Source: Palaemon carinicauda
Lineage: Eukaryota > Arthropoda > Malacostraca > Decapoda > Palaemonidae
Assembly (NCBI RefSeq): GCF_036898095.1
Contig: NC_090743.1
Span: 20,848,479 to 20,912,478 of the forward strand
Reading direction: 5' to 3'
DNA: 64,000 nt
Below the pieces are notes generated by a model. That model searched no databases and had not been told where the DNA came from. It worked only from the letters and a program-made list of their open reading frames with translations. A program made the translations under genes and the position numbers. Positions 55,100-64,000 of the stretch are shown here, in pieces; within the stretch, counting starts at the first letter, position 1, and each line of letters starts with the position of its first letter.

Positions 55100-55584
55100 T
55101 CGGTACTCACTATCTGAGACGCTCTGCTCAGATTGTCGGTGAGCACATTCCTCTTGCCTGGAATGAAACGTGCTGATAGTGGAATTTAGTGGACTTCAGT
55201 CCATCTCAGTATCTCTACTGCAAGATGGGATAGCTGCTTCGAAAAGGTACCTCCTTGCTTGTTGATGTAAGCCACTACTGTGGTGTTGTCGCTCATCACC
55301 ACCACAGAGTGACCCGCCAGGTATTGTTGGAACTGCTGAAGGGCCAAGAAAACGGCCTTCATCTCTAGAAGATTTATTTGGAGGCGCTTTTCTGATTCTG
55401 ACCACAGGCCTGAGGTTGTGTGGTGCAGTACGTGGGACCCCCACCCTTTCTTTAAGGCGTCCGAAAACAGCATCAAATCCGGGGGGAGGACAAGAAGATC
55501 CACTCCTCTTCGTAGGTTCTCGTCTGTCACCCACCACTGGAGGTCCGTCCGTTCCGCAGGTCCCATAAGGATCATGTTCTGCAC
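54754..55584 (-). pseudogene. DIRS D RNase H and methyltransferase-like region, one in-frame stop
   Basis: A single frame with one TAA at 55186-55188. RNase H: LMLFSDALKKGWGSHVLHHT, LQINLLEMKAVFLALQQF, SDNTTVVAYINKQGGT. After the stop comes ARFIPGKRNVLTDNLSRA and then WGSPTVDLFATALNLELPLY, ALWQDAFQQWWDIDVYAFPP and MTLVAPLWHHAEWF. The frame starts abruptly with the RT thumb's end (AERTDLQWW), the RT palm having been deleted. It is the reference for the undisturbed RNase H to methyltransferase-like junction. Confidence 0.85.
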
Positions 55585-55589
55585 TTGCG

Positions 55590-57337
55590 GGGAGGGGAAT
55601 GTGGCAATGGCGACCTTGCCGTGCGTCGGCCTGTAGCCTCGCGCGCGGGTATTGGCGCGTTCACAGGAGAGTGCGCAGGAGGCTGATTGTACGCTCGCGC
55701 ACGTGGGTGAATGTTCGCGCGTGCAGAATCTGGATGTTGGACCCGTGGGCGTGAGGGCGAGAAATCACGCGCCCCAGAGGATGTTGTAGGGCACGCACGT
55801 AATTGAGATATCTCTTGCTCGCAGTCGAAACCTGTGCGTGTGTCAGGAAGGCGGCGCGTAACTGCTGGAGGAGAAGGGCGTGGGCGCGCGTGTATCCTCG
55901 TAGGCGCGAGCAGGTGATCGCGCGCGATTGCGCGCAGGAGATAGAAGGCGAGCGCTGAAGTGTAGGCGAAGTTCTAGACTTCCCTTACAGCCCCCAGATC
56001 CGAAGATCATGGGCGAGCAGGAGAGATGGCAGTACATGGGCGCTGGCGCGCAGGAGACCGTTGGCATGTTGGAGAGCGCTGCCGCGCAGTATGTTGATGG
56101 CGTGCTGGCGAGCAGGTGAGCGCTGGCGCGCTATCTCTAGTACAGCCTTGCGTACAGGAGATCGTTGGCGCGCATGATCAACATGGCGCGTAAGGGACGT
56201 GTGCGCGCGATGGCGCGTACGCCCTTGTTGCCCCTAACGGACCATTGCCTGACTATTATAGACAGCGTTCGTTGGCGCGTGAACCGCATCAGCTGCCAAG
56301 AACGGCGACAGCAGGTCAGCAGGTCTGACTGGTGGAAGGTCGACGTGCCCTTTAAAAGAACGACCTTCCACCGAAGGGGATCACGAACGATCCGCAGAGA
56401 GATCCAGGACCGTAGCAGGAACAGTCGGTGATCGTTGACGGGCTCCTCACGGCTTTATAAGGTGAAGGAAGGCCTCTCCGGCGAAGAGGAAGGCGAGCCT
56501 TGCGACGTATACGCCCTCTGGGGGCTGTTGGATCAGCAAGCTGACCTTCAGCAGTCCTCCGAAGAGGAGTCTGTGAGTGAACTCCCCCGAGGGAGAGAAT
56601 CACCGGCAGGAGAAACTGTTGGACTTAGTTTCTCCCTCGTTGGTTGAGCCGGAATGGAAGAAACTAAGCCTTCCGCTATTGCGGGATGAGAAGAGGCAGA
56701 CGTATTAGGAGATACCGCATTGGATACCTCTGACACCACAACGTCGACAATAGACAGAGGATCAACCTCTGCCAAAGTCGGCGATTGCTTGACAGCGGCA
56801 CCCAATCGGATGATGTCAAGAAGCACTTCCTTGGAGGGCGAACCCTTGAGCCCCAAGGAAGACCAAAGCTGAAATAAATTTGTTTTAAGTTAAATCCTCC
56901 CCCGGGGGCCGGGGGGAGAGGTGGAGCTGCCTCACTAGGGGAGGCAACGCCTTCTCTCAACCCCGAGTTCGGGAAACAGAACCACGGTCTACGCTACCAC
57001 TCAACGGTCTCTCGAAAGAGACCGATCGAGCAGGAGCTTCGGAGGAGGTTTGGGCAACGGAAGAAGAGTCCTTGGGATTTTCTCCTTTCAAAGAAAACTT
57101 CGAAGGAGAAATATCCCGCCTGGACTACTTCTTACGTCACCGAGAAAACCTCTCCCACTGGGAGGTAGACCACTCCCTACACTCATCACACTTATTGCCA
57201 CTATCACACCGTTGGCCTCTACAGTAAGGGCAAAGGGTGTGAAGGTCTGTCTCGACCGCTGACATGAATGTTCCACAGGGGCGGTCGGGTAATTCAGGAC
57301 AGGTGCGCATAATCGCAGAGGCCAACTTCACACTCAA
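55590..57337 (-). pseudogene. DIRS D gag-like remnant
   Basis: The N-terminal frame at 57137-57337 has RPCGTF and then the cysteine motif TLCPYCRGQRC, KCDECREWSTSQWERF, the cleanest example in the window of a C-x2-C...C...C-x2-C-x2-W pattern. Further fragments (56548-56856) read GLKGSPSKEVLLDIIRLGAA as in B, followed by a GC-rich Arg/Ser-rich tract at about 55600-56330. The capsid-like C-terminal half is absent. Non-functional. Confidence 0.65.
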
Positions 57338-57481
57338 ACCTGTAGAAGAAAAAGCAAAAAAAACATTAATGGCTGCCTAAAGAGAGGCGAGGATGAGAGC
57401 GGACATGTCCGACTACCATCCGAGCCGAGAGCAAAGTGAACTCAAGCACAGGTGTGTGTGTGTGTGTGGGGGGGGGGGGGG

Positions 57482-57660
57482 GTTAAAGACCTGCTACATG
57501 TTCTATGGCATTCTAATTCTAAGGCTTGGGTTACTAGGCATATCTTTGTGGAATGGGTAAACGTAGTTTTCGGCCCTGCTGTCAAGAAGTATCTTCAGGA
57601 GAGGAATTTGCCTTTGAAGTGCTTGCTTTGTTTGGACAATGCACCCGCTCACCCCCTCGG
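57482..57660 (+). pseudogene. Tigger/pogo-type DDE transposase fragment
   Basis: The open frame on the + strand gives KAWVTRHIFVEWVNVVFGPA, VKKYLQERNLPLKC and LLCLDNAPAHP. In the Tigger/jerky group the DDE domain has the same order: an aromatic-x-T-R segment, F-x-x-W, a P-A-V-K-K-Y-L helix, then the second catalytic Asp in D-N-A-P-x-H. It is about 60 codons without either end of the domain, embedded in the terminal repeat of DIRS D on the strand opposite to D. It probably arrived as filler or as a micro-insertion next to the G/TG tract. No activity possible. Confidence 0.75.
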
Positions 57661-57783
57661 ACTTGCTAACTAGCGATGGGGTAGTAAACCCTCGTTAAAA
57701 TTCTAATGTCTCGTCATTTCAGCTACGCCAAAAGTAATACCCCTATTAAATAGCGTGGTTTGTATGTCAGTTAACGAACAAAT

Positions 57784-58036
57784 AAATTTTTTGCCAGGTT
57801 TACCAGGCCACACCCACATATCTTGCACATGGGGTCTCCATTACAAATGCGCAAAATGTAAAGAAAAAATCTGTACAGCTTGCGGCCAAAATATAAAATG
57901 AGAGCTTACACTCCCCCCTCCATTAACTACTACAACCTCATTATAAAAGTTTAATGGCGATTCCAGCTGCGTTAAATCTTACTCCTATTAAAAGACGATT
58001 ACTTTGTTTTTGCGTTAGAACAAATGCAAATACATT
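57784..58036 (+). mobile_element. Probable right end of DIRS G, separated by DIRS D
   Basis: AATGGCGATTCCAGCTGCGT then TTACTCCTATTAAAAGACGA resembles the right terminus of D/B (TCGTCATTTCAGCTACGCC, then TACCCCTATTAAATAGC). It lies on the other side of D from the G body. A cysteine-rich frame (CAKCKEKICTACG, near 57850) is present but not identified. Confidence 0.45.
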
Positions 58037-58167
58037 TCTGGGATAAAAGCTACAGGATTCATTATACTCGAAATTCATTGTATTCTACAGGTTATAAAAA
58101 AAAAAACTCATAAATAGCACTGTTATATCAATATATTGTAATGTATTGCATTAGAATAAACACTTAC

Positions 58168-58329
58168 CTTCGGTAATTTGTAGAAGGTTTTGTCACATGG
58201 AGTAACAATGGTAAGGCTAAGCATGTTACCAGCATTACGAATGAGATCAACCACCTCATCATGAGGCAACCACTTCACATCTCTGGTTCCAATGCAAACC
58301 ACCAAATCCCCTTCATTCATGCCAGCTCT
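58168..58329 (-). CDS. Rhophilin, PDZ domain second exon
   Basis: A 54-codon exon on the minus strand with donor GTAAGT (58162-58167) and acceptor AATAATTTCAG. It reads RAGMNEGDLVVCIGTRDVKW, LPHDEVVDLIRNAGNMLSLT and IVTPCDKTFYKLPK. This is the C-terminal half of a PDZ domain: the GMNEGDLVV turn, the helix HDEVVDLI that lines the ligand groove, and the closing strand LSLTIVT. In rhophilins the PDZ binds partner C-termini. Phase 0 at both ends fits the neighbouring exons. The last intron, 8.4 kb to 49719, holds DIRS G and D. Confidence 0.88.
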
Positions 58330-60819
58330 CTGAAATTATTTTCATGAAGTATGAATAAAATTAAAAGTCTACAACAAATTTAAGAGTTCTAACAATACTC
58401 TTATTTGCAGCTGCTGCAATTAGGTAACATTAAAAAATTTATTCAAGAGTATCTTGCTGGAATTTTGCCAATACTTGAAAAGATTAGGCATATTTCTCAA
58501 ACAAATAGTCATTGCAAGTAATTACAAGTGGTCACACTACAACATGTTTCTATGGCATTAGCTTCACTGGGTGTATAATTCCTACTTTTCCTTCTGCTTT
58601 TCAAAGCAAGGAGGAGCTACACAAGCCACACACATACTATATTAGACTTCATTGTAAATAGTCATTACAACCTCCTCCCCCCCCCCCCCACACGCACACA
58701 CAAAGACAAAAGTAGGAGCATCGTCCAAATATCACAAGTCTAAGGAGCAAAAAGCAATTTATACAATTGGAAAAGTATTTGTTACGGAAAATATAGTATA
58801 GAATTCAGTGAAAGCATAGAATTCGTTGCCAAAATTTTAAAAATTAATTTGGTTTAAATATGGAAAATGTGATCAGCAAATAAATTTTTTTTGGTGGGGT
58901 TCAAAAAGATGTGGGAAATATTCATGCATGAAAATCATAAAATTCACAAATGAAAGCTTTATGGTATTGTTTAAGAGTAGGTTTCAATATGCCCAAAGGG
59001 AAATGGCTTCTGTAGTTAGGGTTCGATTTAAAGGCTGAATAAGAAGTGGCAGTAAGGTACAGTATTGAGCCTACCTGCAAGTGTGCGTCTTACTTTGCCT
59101 TGGTATTAGCTACAATTGATCGATTGATTATTAGGTATTATCTGGCATTATTGGCTACAAATTCTGTGCTCAAGACAAGGAATCATAACTGTTTAATCAA
59201 AACTAACAAAAAGTAATATTGATAAGCTAATTGCTTTCATATTAGCAACAAACTGTGCTCTGAGACACAAGGGGTCAAGAAGATCAAATAAGATGTCAGT
59301 ACTGTAATTATAGGGCAATCCAACAAGATGAATAAGATGTAGTTCGGTACAATGCATACTCCCAAGATGTCTTTTCATATGAGAGCGAACATATCTCTAC
59401 AAAGTTACCAAGATACACTATCAAATCTACAAGGAGCCACCTATGCTGAAAAGAATAGCAGTTGTTACAGAAAGAAACTAGCATCAAAGGAACTTGTTAT
59501 CTCAAGAAAGTGAGAATGTAATCCCACACATCAGGTCTAGTGATTGTAGTTTAATTTGCTGGGTTTCGTAAGCAAGTTTGCTGAAGTCCAAGGTTGGCAT
59601 AAAACCATTTCCTATAAAAATGATATTGAAAAGCATCTTCACTACTTTGGAAAATGTCTGATCATGCCTCCTAGCAGAACTGGACAATATGGCAGAAATA
59701 ACTTAATTCCTCATATCTGTGATTATATAAAGAATATATCGAACAAGGTCATGTCTTTCAACAAAGAAGATATGCAACAAAACTCCAGTGTCCCAGGAGG
59801 GTGAGTTTGAAAATATTAAATGCACTATGGGTTCTTCAATAAGCCCTTGTATCCTTGATGTAGTAATGATTGTAAACCATGGCTCTGTGTTGGCTTGATG
59901 AAAGTTCTCAGTACATTAGCTTACCCCAATCTGAGCTGGGACTAGAAAATAACCAGAGCATCCTTTGATCTCAAAGACAAGTTTCATAGCCATGCAAAAT
60001 GACTTGACCACTAATCATCACTGCAAACAATTATAGAAAACCGAGGAAAAGGACCTACTGTCAAGGAAATACTCCAGCTTTAGGACACTCTAGCACCATA
60101 GCTAGGAAAATGAGCATTATTCAATTTCTTAGCTGTTGTCAAATGTGACATCTCACCAAGGAATAAAGGGCAAAAATAATACTTGTTACAAAGACGAGAC
60201 AGAGCTTTCCAATGATAAGAGTGGCTTTCCAGAAAAACAATCAACATCATAAAGGAAATTCCTGTACACAACCAATGGACCACCACAGCAAGTGTAAGCT
60301 AGCCACACAGGCTGGTTGAGAAGGCATCTTAGTTTACATGTTGAAGAAGCTACGTCTAATCTAACCAACAGTAACCATAGAAAATTGAATCCTACTGCTG
60401 AGCAAGGTATCAACACACCTTAACTCAAAATCATTAACAACTTCATAGATTTACATGAATGCTACCAATTACCTCACAAAAAATTTCTACTTTCCAGTCT
60501 GGAATCTAGCATTTGGGACTTTTAAAGACCAAAGAATTTTGGGTAATGTAAATTATATGTTTTTAAGTCAAGCTAATTACTTATGACAGAAGTTGTAATA
60601 TAAATAACTAAACTAAAAATAAAACCGAGTCAAAAGAAAGTAATTTAGATGAAATTAAAAAGTTTTTAATTTAATTATTTTATCTATACGAAAAAGAATT
60701 CGTGCTATATACCCCAAAGTCAATAAACAATGTGAAAATATGAGTTTCATGTTGCATATATGTGTGAGAGAAAATTAGCTTTTGAAAACTGGGATAGGAA
60801 ATACTTATCAGTCTCATAC
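58330..60819. other. Rhophilin intron
   Basis: AT-rich intron with a C tract near 58675-58690. Short open frames have no recognisable domain. Nothing else found. Confidence 0.55.
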
Positions 60820-61046
60820 CTCTGCTAAGCTTCCTCTGTCAACTCCAGCAATGACAACAGGTGCATCTCCTCTGACAGAAAATCCAAATCCTTGGGTGGG
60901 GGTTCGTTTCAATGTGATTGGACGTGGTGCTGACCATTGGTGTTTAGCTGAAAACACAGCTACAGGTCCCAGCAACTTGAAAACATCCTCTACACAATGT
61001 TGTGAGAAGTCCGGAGCAGTTAAAGAAAGCTGGATTTTTGTAGCAG
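60820..61046 (-). CDS. Rhophilin, linker and PDZ domain first exon
   Basis: A 227-base exon on the minus strand, bounded by the acceptor TTTTTACAG and donor GTATGA. It reads PATKIQLSLTAPDFSQHCVE, DVFKLLGPVAVFSAKHQWSA and PRPITLKRTPTQGFGFSVRG, then DAPVVIAGVDRGSLAE. The GFGFSVRG carboxylate-binding loop and the IAGV strand define the first half of a PDZ domain, which the exon at 58168 completes. In rhophilin-2 the PDZ sits after BRO1 and starts with the same PRPI-type linker and a GFGF-like loop. Phase: it joins C from the previous exon to make Pro, and ends on a full codon. Confidence 0.9.
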
Positions 61047-61726
61047 CTGTAAAAATGTGATCAAGATTATGTACTTCGTATACCGTAATTCTAATTCAAA
61101 TTAAACATGTGGTAACTAAACCTCAAGGTAAAGTACTGTACCATACTTTAGTTATGCAATTAATTTTGAAACCTAATTTGATTTAGCAATTTATTCCTAA
61201 TTGTGGAAGTTTCAACTTTAAACCATTAGAAAACTTGAGTCTGTGCCCAATATTTGAAAGTTGTAGTCAATATTAACTTCTACTAAAAATATACCTGTAT
61301 GTGTTGTTGATATACAGGCAATTCCTAAAATTCAGAGATTTATCGAGATCTTTTAGCTAACAGGAGATCTGAATTTCTTATCTAATACAGGATAACTTTC
61401 AAACTTGAAATTGAAATATGCAGTTATAACAAAGTTAATAATCCTTTATCTGTTTGTAAAAAAGTTAAATTATATCAACAGAAGAAACTCAAGTGGTCTG
61501 TAAAATAACATTATAATACCAGTAAATTAGGAATTATAGTTAAAGTAATTATTGTGCATATATTTCAAAGTATTAATAACATTACTGTAACTTGTACCAA
61601 ATGCACCATGAATATATTTCCTTTCCTACAATACAGTTTTATTCTCCTCATATGTCCTTCATATGAAGACACGAGTCCAGTTACTACAGGGGCATGATAA
61701 ACTTTCATTTAAAGCAATGTACTTAC
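61047..61726. other. Rhophilin intron
   Basis: AT-rich intron with proper GT/AG borders. Nothing else seen. Confidence 0.6.
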
Positions 61727-61921
61727 GAGCAATAGGTGGCGGATCTAAAACATTCAGCAGATCTTCCTCTTCTTCATAAAGGTCTAAAAGATGAATAGCC
61801 GTTTCATGGCCAAAATGTAACACATCAGTTAATGCCGACTTCTTTTTTAAGTCTCGGCACATTCTATGTTGTCGCATTGCCTCCTCGTGAACTATAACCG
61901 ACTCACGACAATGAGCCAGAC
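61727..61921 (-). CDS. Rhophilin, BRO1 C-terminal / linker exon
   Basis: A 195-base exon on the minus strand, acceptor TTTCTTTTAG, donor GTAAGT. It reads GLAHCRESVIVHEEAMRQHR, MCRDLKKKSALTDVLHFGHE and TAIHLLDLYEEEEDLLNVLD, then PPPIA. The helical stretch with ESVIVHEEAMRQHRMCRDL and the acidic tail resemble the last helices of rhophilin BRO1, which end before the linker to PDZ. First codon (Gly) is completed by one base from the exon at 62603 and its last base starts a Pro completed by the next exon. BRO1 domains bind ESCRT-III-like or Rho-pathway partners (family knowledge). Confidence 0.85.
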
Positions 61922-62602
61922 CTAAAAGAAATGAAAAATATTTAGTAAATAATGCTTATAGAAAATGGAAGGGAAAATCAAAATCATGGATATACTACTA
62001 GTATAACTTACAAAGTTGGCAAATTTAAGCATTTAGTTTAAAGGACTCTTGTACTGTAAAATATTGTATACGAAAAAAATAGAATTAAGTTAAGATGTGC
62101 AAGATGACTCACAATAAAGGAAAAGTTTAGGTCATCAAGAAGTGTTAAGAATGGAATATGATAATTCAAAAATAGCTATTTTTAAAATCATGCTTACCAA
62201 AAGCTATAAGAGTTAGAATATAAAAGATAAACGAAATTGAATTATGAGGTTCTCTGACAGACTAAAGGAGAGTAACTGGTATTGCATGTACATTTTTATT
62301 GTTATCAAATATAGTTAGAATGTAAGTGAAAATATGAAAAAAAAAGAAAAAAAAATTCTGTGGGCTACACAATAATGGAGATTTATAAAAGTTATGAAAG
62401 GGAAAAAAAAGCAAAATTTAATACACTTTTGAGCTTTATGACAAAAACTTCAAATCTATATAGGCAATAGATCTTATGAATAGGACTTATGCAGTTACAA
62501 GATGGTGTGAAATATAGATTCACAATCGGTTTTTCCAAATAAAGGTTTCTTTCTTAATTCACATTTGTTTCATCTGTAACCATTAATAAAATAAACACTT
62601 AC
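61922..62602. other. Rhophilin intron
   Basis: AT-rich intron with A-rich runs near 62338. Nothing else seen. Confidence 0.6.
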
Positions 62603-62873
62603 CGAGAAGGGTTCGTTCCCGTCGATTTGCAGGGGCAGTTATGTCCAAGGTTGTACTTGTATTTTGTGGCTGTTGATGGACATACTGTAAAGCTGCCTGA
62701 ACACGCATATCAAGGGCTCCTTCATCTTTTAAATGTATTGGTAGAGTAAGTAATGCTTCAGCTACATGGTAGTGAGCACAACCCTTGTAGTAGTCTGCTT
62801 TTATATGAACCATACTGATCCAAGAAACCGGCACATAATCTTTTACAGAAGGACCTGATATGGTTTTCAGAAC
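62603..62873 (-). CDS. Rhophilin, BRO1 domain exon
   Basis: A 271-base exon on the minus strand, acceptor TTTGTTTCCTCAG (starts at 62873), donor GTAAGT. It reads VLKTISGPSVKDYVPVSWIS, MVHIKADYYKGCAHYHVAEA and LLTLPIHLKDEGALDMRVQA, then ALQYVHQQPQNTSTT and RRERTLLG. The sequence VSWISMVHIKADYYKGCAHY is the BRO1-type tryptophan and helical hairpin seen in rhophilins, where the domain contacts Rho-pathway partners. Upstream exons (HR1 and most of BRO1) must lie past the right edge of the window. Rhophilins are usually about 670-690 residues; about 375 codons are visible here. Confidence 0.88.
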
Positions 62874-63192
62874 CTGAGGAAACAAATTTAATATGCATAT
62901 GAGTTACACTATTTGCTACAAAATATATATTTTTTATTCAGCTTTTCAAGAGGCTATATGTTTTAAATTAAGATGCTGTTAAAATTACAGCCTCCAATGA
63001 AGATTAAGAGATGAGACTCAAAGAAAGACTTAAGAAAAACTGATAAGGTAATTATAGGAATACTGTACAGTATTGTACTGGATTTTGGTAATCCATTTGA
63101 CAGTACAGTAAACCCCAAACCATCAATTACATGGGTATTCAAAAATGTTATTGCAACATAGGACAAGAACCAGAGTGATCTTGGTATCCATG
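62874..63192. other. Rhophilin intron, proximal part
   Basis: AT-rich. No other feature seen. Confidence 0.55.
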
Positions 63193-64000
63193 TACAGTAG
63201 GGTCCCGAATTATGCGAGAATTTGGTCGATTAATGACCTCGTGTAAATGGAAAATCGCGAATTTCGAAACACACAACTAACAGAAATAATTCCATTGCGG
63301 CCATGGCAACCAGCAATTTGCCTATTCAAATGTGTTTATTACCCATTTCCAATACTTTCTTTGTACTATACTGTATTTCTTTATAATATCAAATTGTTTT
63401 TGTAAATAAATAAAACATTTAATATACTTTAAAGTTCTAATAACTTGAAAAATGGTTAAAATTATAACCAGGATAGGTGTAAACACCATATATTTCCCGT
63501 TACAACACAACCCAAAATACAGACAAATTTTAATGTTTGTCATATCTATTGTATAATACAACTGGTGAATAGCAAAACCATCACTCTATAGACTAGCTTG
63601 TTGTATGATTGAAAATCCAGAATTATCAAAATAAAGACGATTTTATATCATGCGTTTCCTAAACACGCTAAAAAGCAGAATAGAAAACGACAACCAATGT
63701 TTTGTTTACGTTTAACTCTGATCACAACGAAGAAACAGACGCATTTATACATCTGTGTTTTTGAATTGACAGCAATTTTACCAAGTATAGATTATATGTT
63801 GAATTTGTTATTACCAATGTTCTAATTATTTTTTATTAGAACTTTCAAATAAATGAAATGAATGCCATTTATGAAATGTTTTTCTTTATGATGCCGCCTG
63901 AAACGGAAACCTTCCATTTGTTTACGCTCCATCTTCGATCATAATAAACAAACGAATGCATTAAACACACATGATCTAAGTCATAACTAATGATATTACA
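63193..64000. mobile_element. MITE-like element, right end outside window
   Basis: Begins TACAGTAGGGTCCCGAATTA at 63193 with TA, a terminus type different from the copy at 18524. Its interior from about 63625 matches the interior of that copy (GCGTTTCCTAAACACGC, then CCAATGTTTTGTTTACGTTT), including the left arm of the hairpin (CTTTATGATGCCG). A mosaic of two MITE families is the simplest reading. The right end is not in the window. Confidence 0.65.

Larger units (their letters stand above)
52809..57783 (-). mobile_element. DIRS-like retrotransposon D, RT-deleted, nested in G
   Basis: A 5.0-kb element on the minus strand, same subfamily as B. Its right end lies at 52809 (ATGACAAATTCGTAGATAAT on +) and its left end near 57783. 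The internal complementary region is at 53068-53165. Gag N-terminus, GC-rich tract, RNase H, methyltransferase-like and recombinase domains are in order, but the C-terminal gag and the whole RT palm are missing between about 55590 and 55850. The left terminal repeat is interrupted by a Tigger-like transposase fragment (57482-57660). Only one stop codon breaks each of the RNase H/methyltransferase and recombinase frames, so this is a relatively young, non-autonomous copy. Confidence 0.88.

Noticed and set aside
57840..57900. Zinc-finger gene from the CAKCKEKICTACG frame
   Set aside because: Very short, ends at a stop at once, lies in transposon-derived sequence.
1..64000. CRISPR arrays, bacterial operons, phage
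   Set aside because: No spaced direct repeats, no ribosome binding sites or operon layout; spliced exons and retroelements show a eukaryotic genome.
1..64000. tRNA or rRNA genes
   Set aside because: No cloverleaf with A and B boxes or rRNA core sequence recognised by eye; a covariance-model scan would be needed to exclude tRNAs.

Overview
The window looks like nuclear DNA of a decapod crustacean, probably a caridean shrimp (inference). It is AT-rich. It has spliced host exons with GT/AG borders, long introns, CT/GA and TA microsatellites, and a dense load of DIRS-like tyrosine-recombinase retrotransposons, a group known to be common in decapods. It also carries a short retroposon ending in (TAA)n, which I associate with shrimp genomes from memory only.

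Host genes: two genes face each other tail to tail. On the left, on the + strand, is the 3' part of a gene I cannot name, with coding exons at 495-592, 10411-10604, 14018-15032 and a short terminal exon at 17116-17140. All reading phases agree across the three introns. On the right, on the - strand, is the 3' part of a rhophilin gene (BRO1 plus PDZ family), with exons at 62603-62873, 61727-61921, 60820-61046, 58168-58329 and a terminal exon at 49446-49718. All phases agree there as well. The rhophilin 5' part lies beyond the right edge, and the left gene begins before base 1.

Mobile DNA: seven DIRS-type bodies or remnants are visible, plus one terminal-only scrap. A (654-7368) lies in the first visible intron of the left gene. 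B (20509-28596), F (29540-31965), C (34049-38716) and E (about 40200-47840) fill the intergenic stretch. D (52809-57783, - strand) is nested in G (about 50430-58036), and both sit in the last rhophilin intron. A, B, C and D keep inverted terminal repeats and an internal complementary region. Their order is gag-like, RT, RNase H, a methyltransferase-like domain, then tyrosine recombinase. A and C form one subfamily, B and D another.

The elements are nested in each other. C sits inside the RT palm of a LINE (32230-40098). E has been hit by a LINE fragment, a retroposon, a LINE tail and a TTAA-flanked MITE. A TA-flanked MITE splits the recombinase of F. Several of these insertions can be placed to the codon. 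B is the least damaged full-length DIRS: its recombinase frame is open and carries all recognisable catalytic residues.

No prokaryotic features, CRISPR arrays, rRNA or tRNA genes were recognised. The most useful observations are the conserved -1 overlap of the methyltransferase and recombinase frames in four DIRS copies, the FPPF motif in the methyltransferase-like domain, repeated loss of the RT palm, and the nested insertions that allow a relative chronology.
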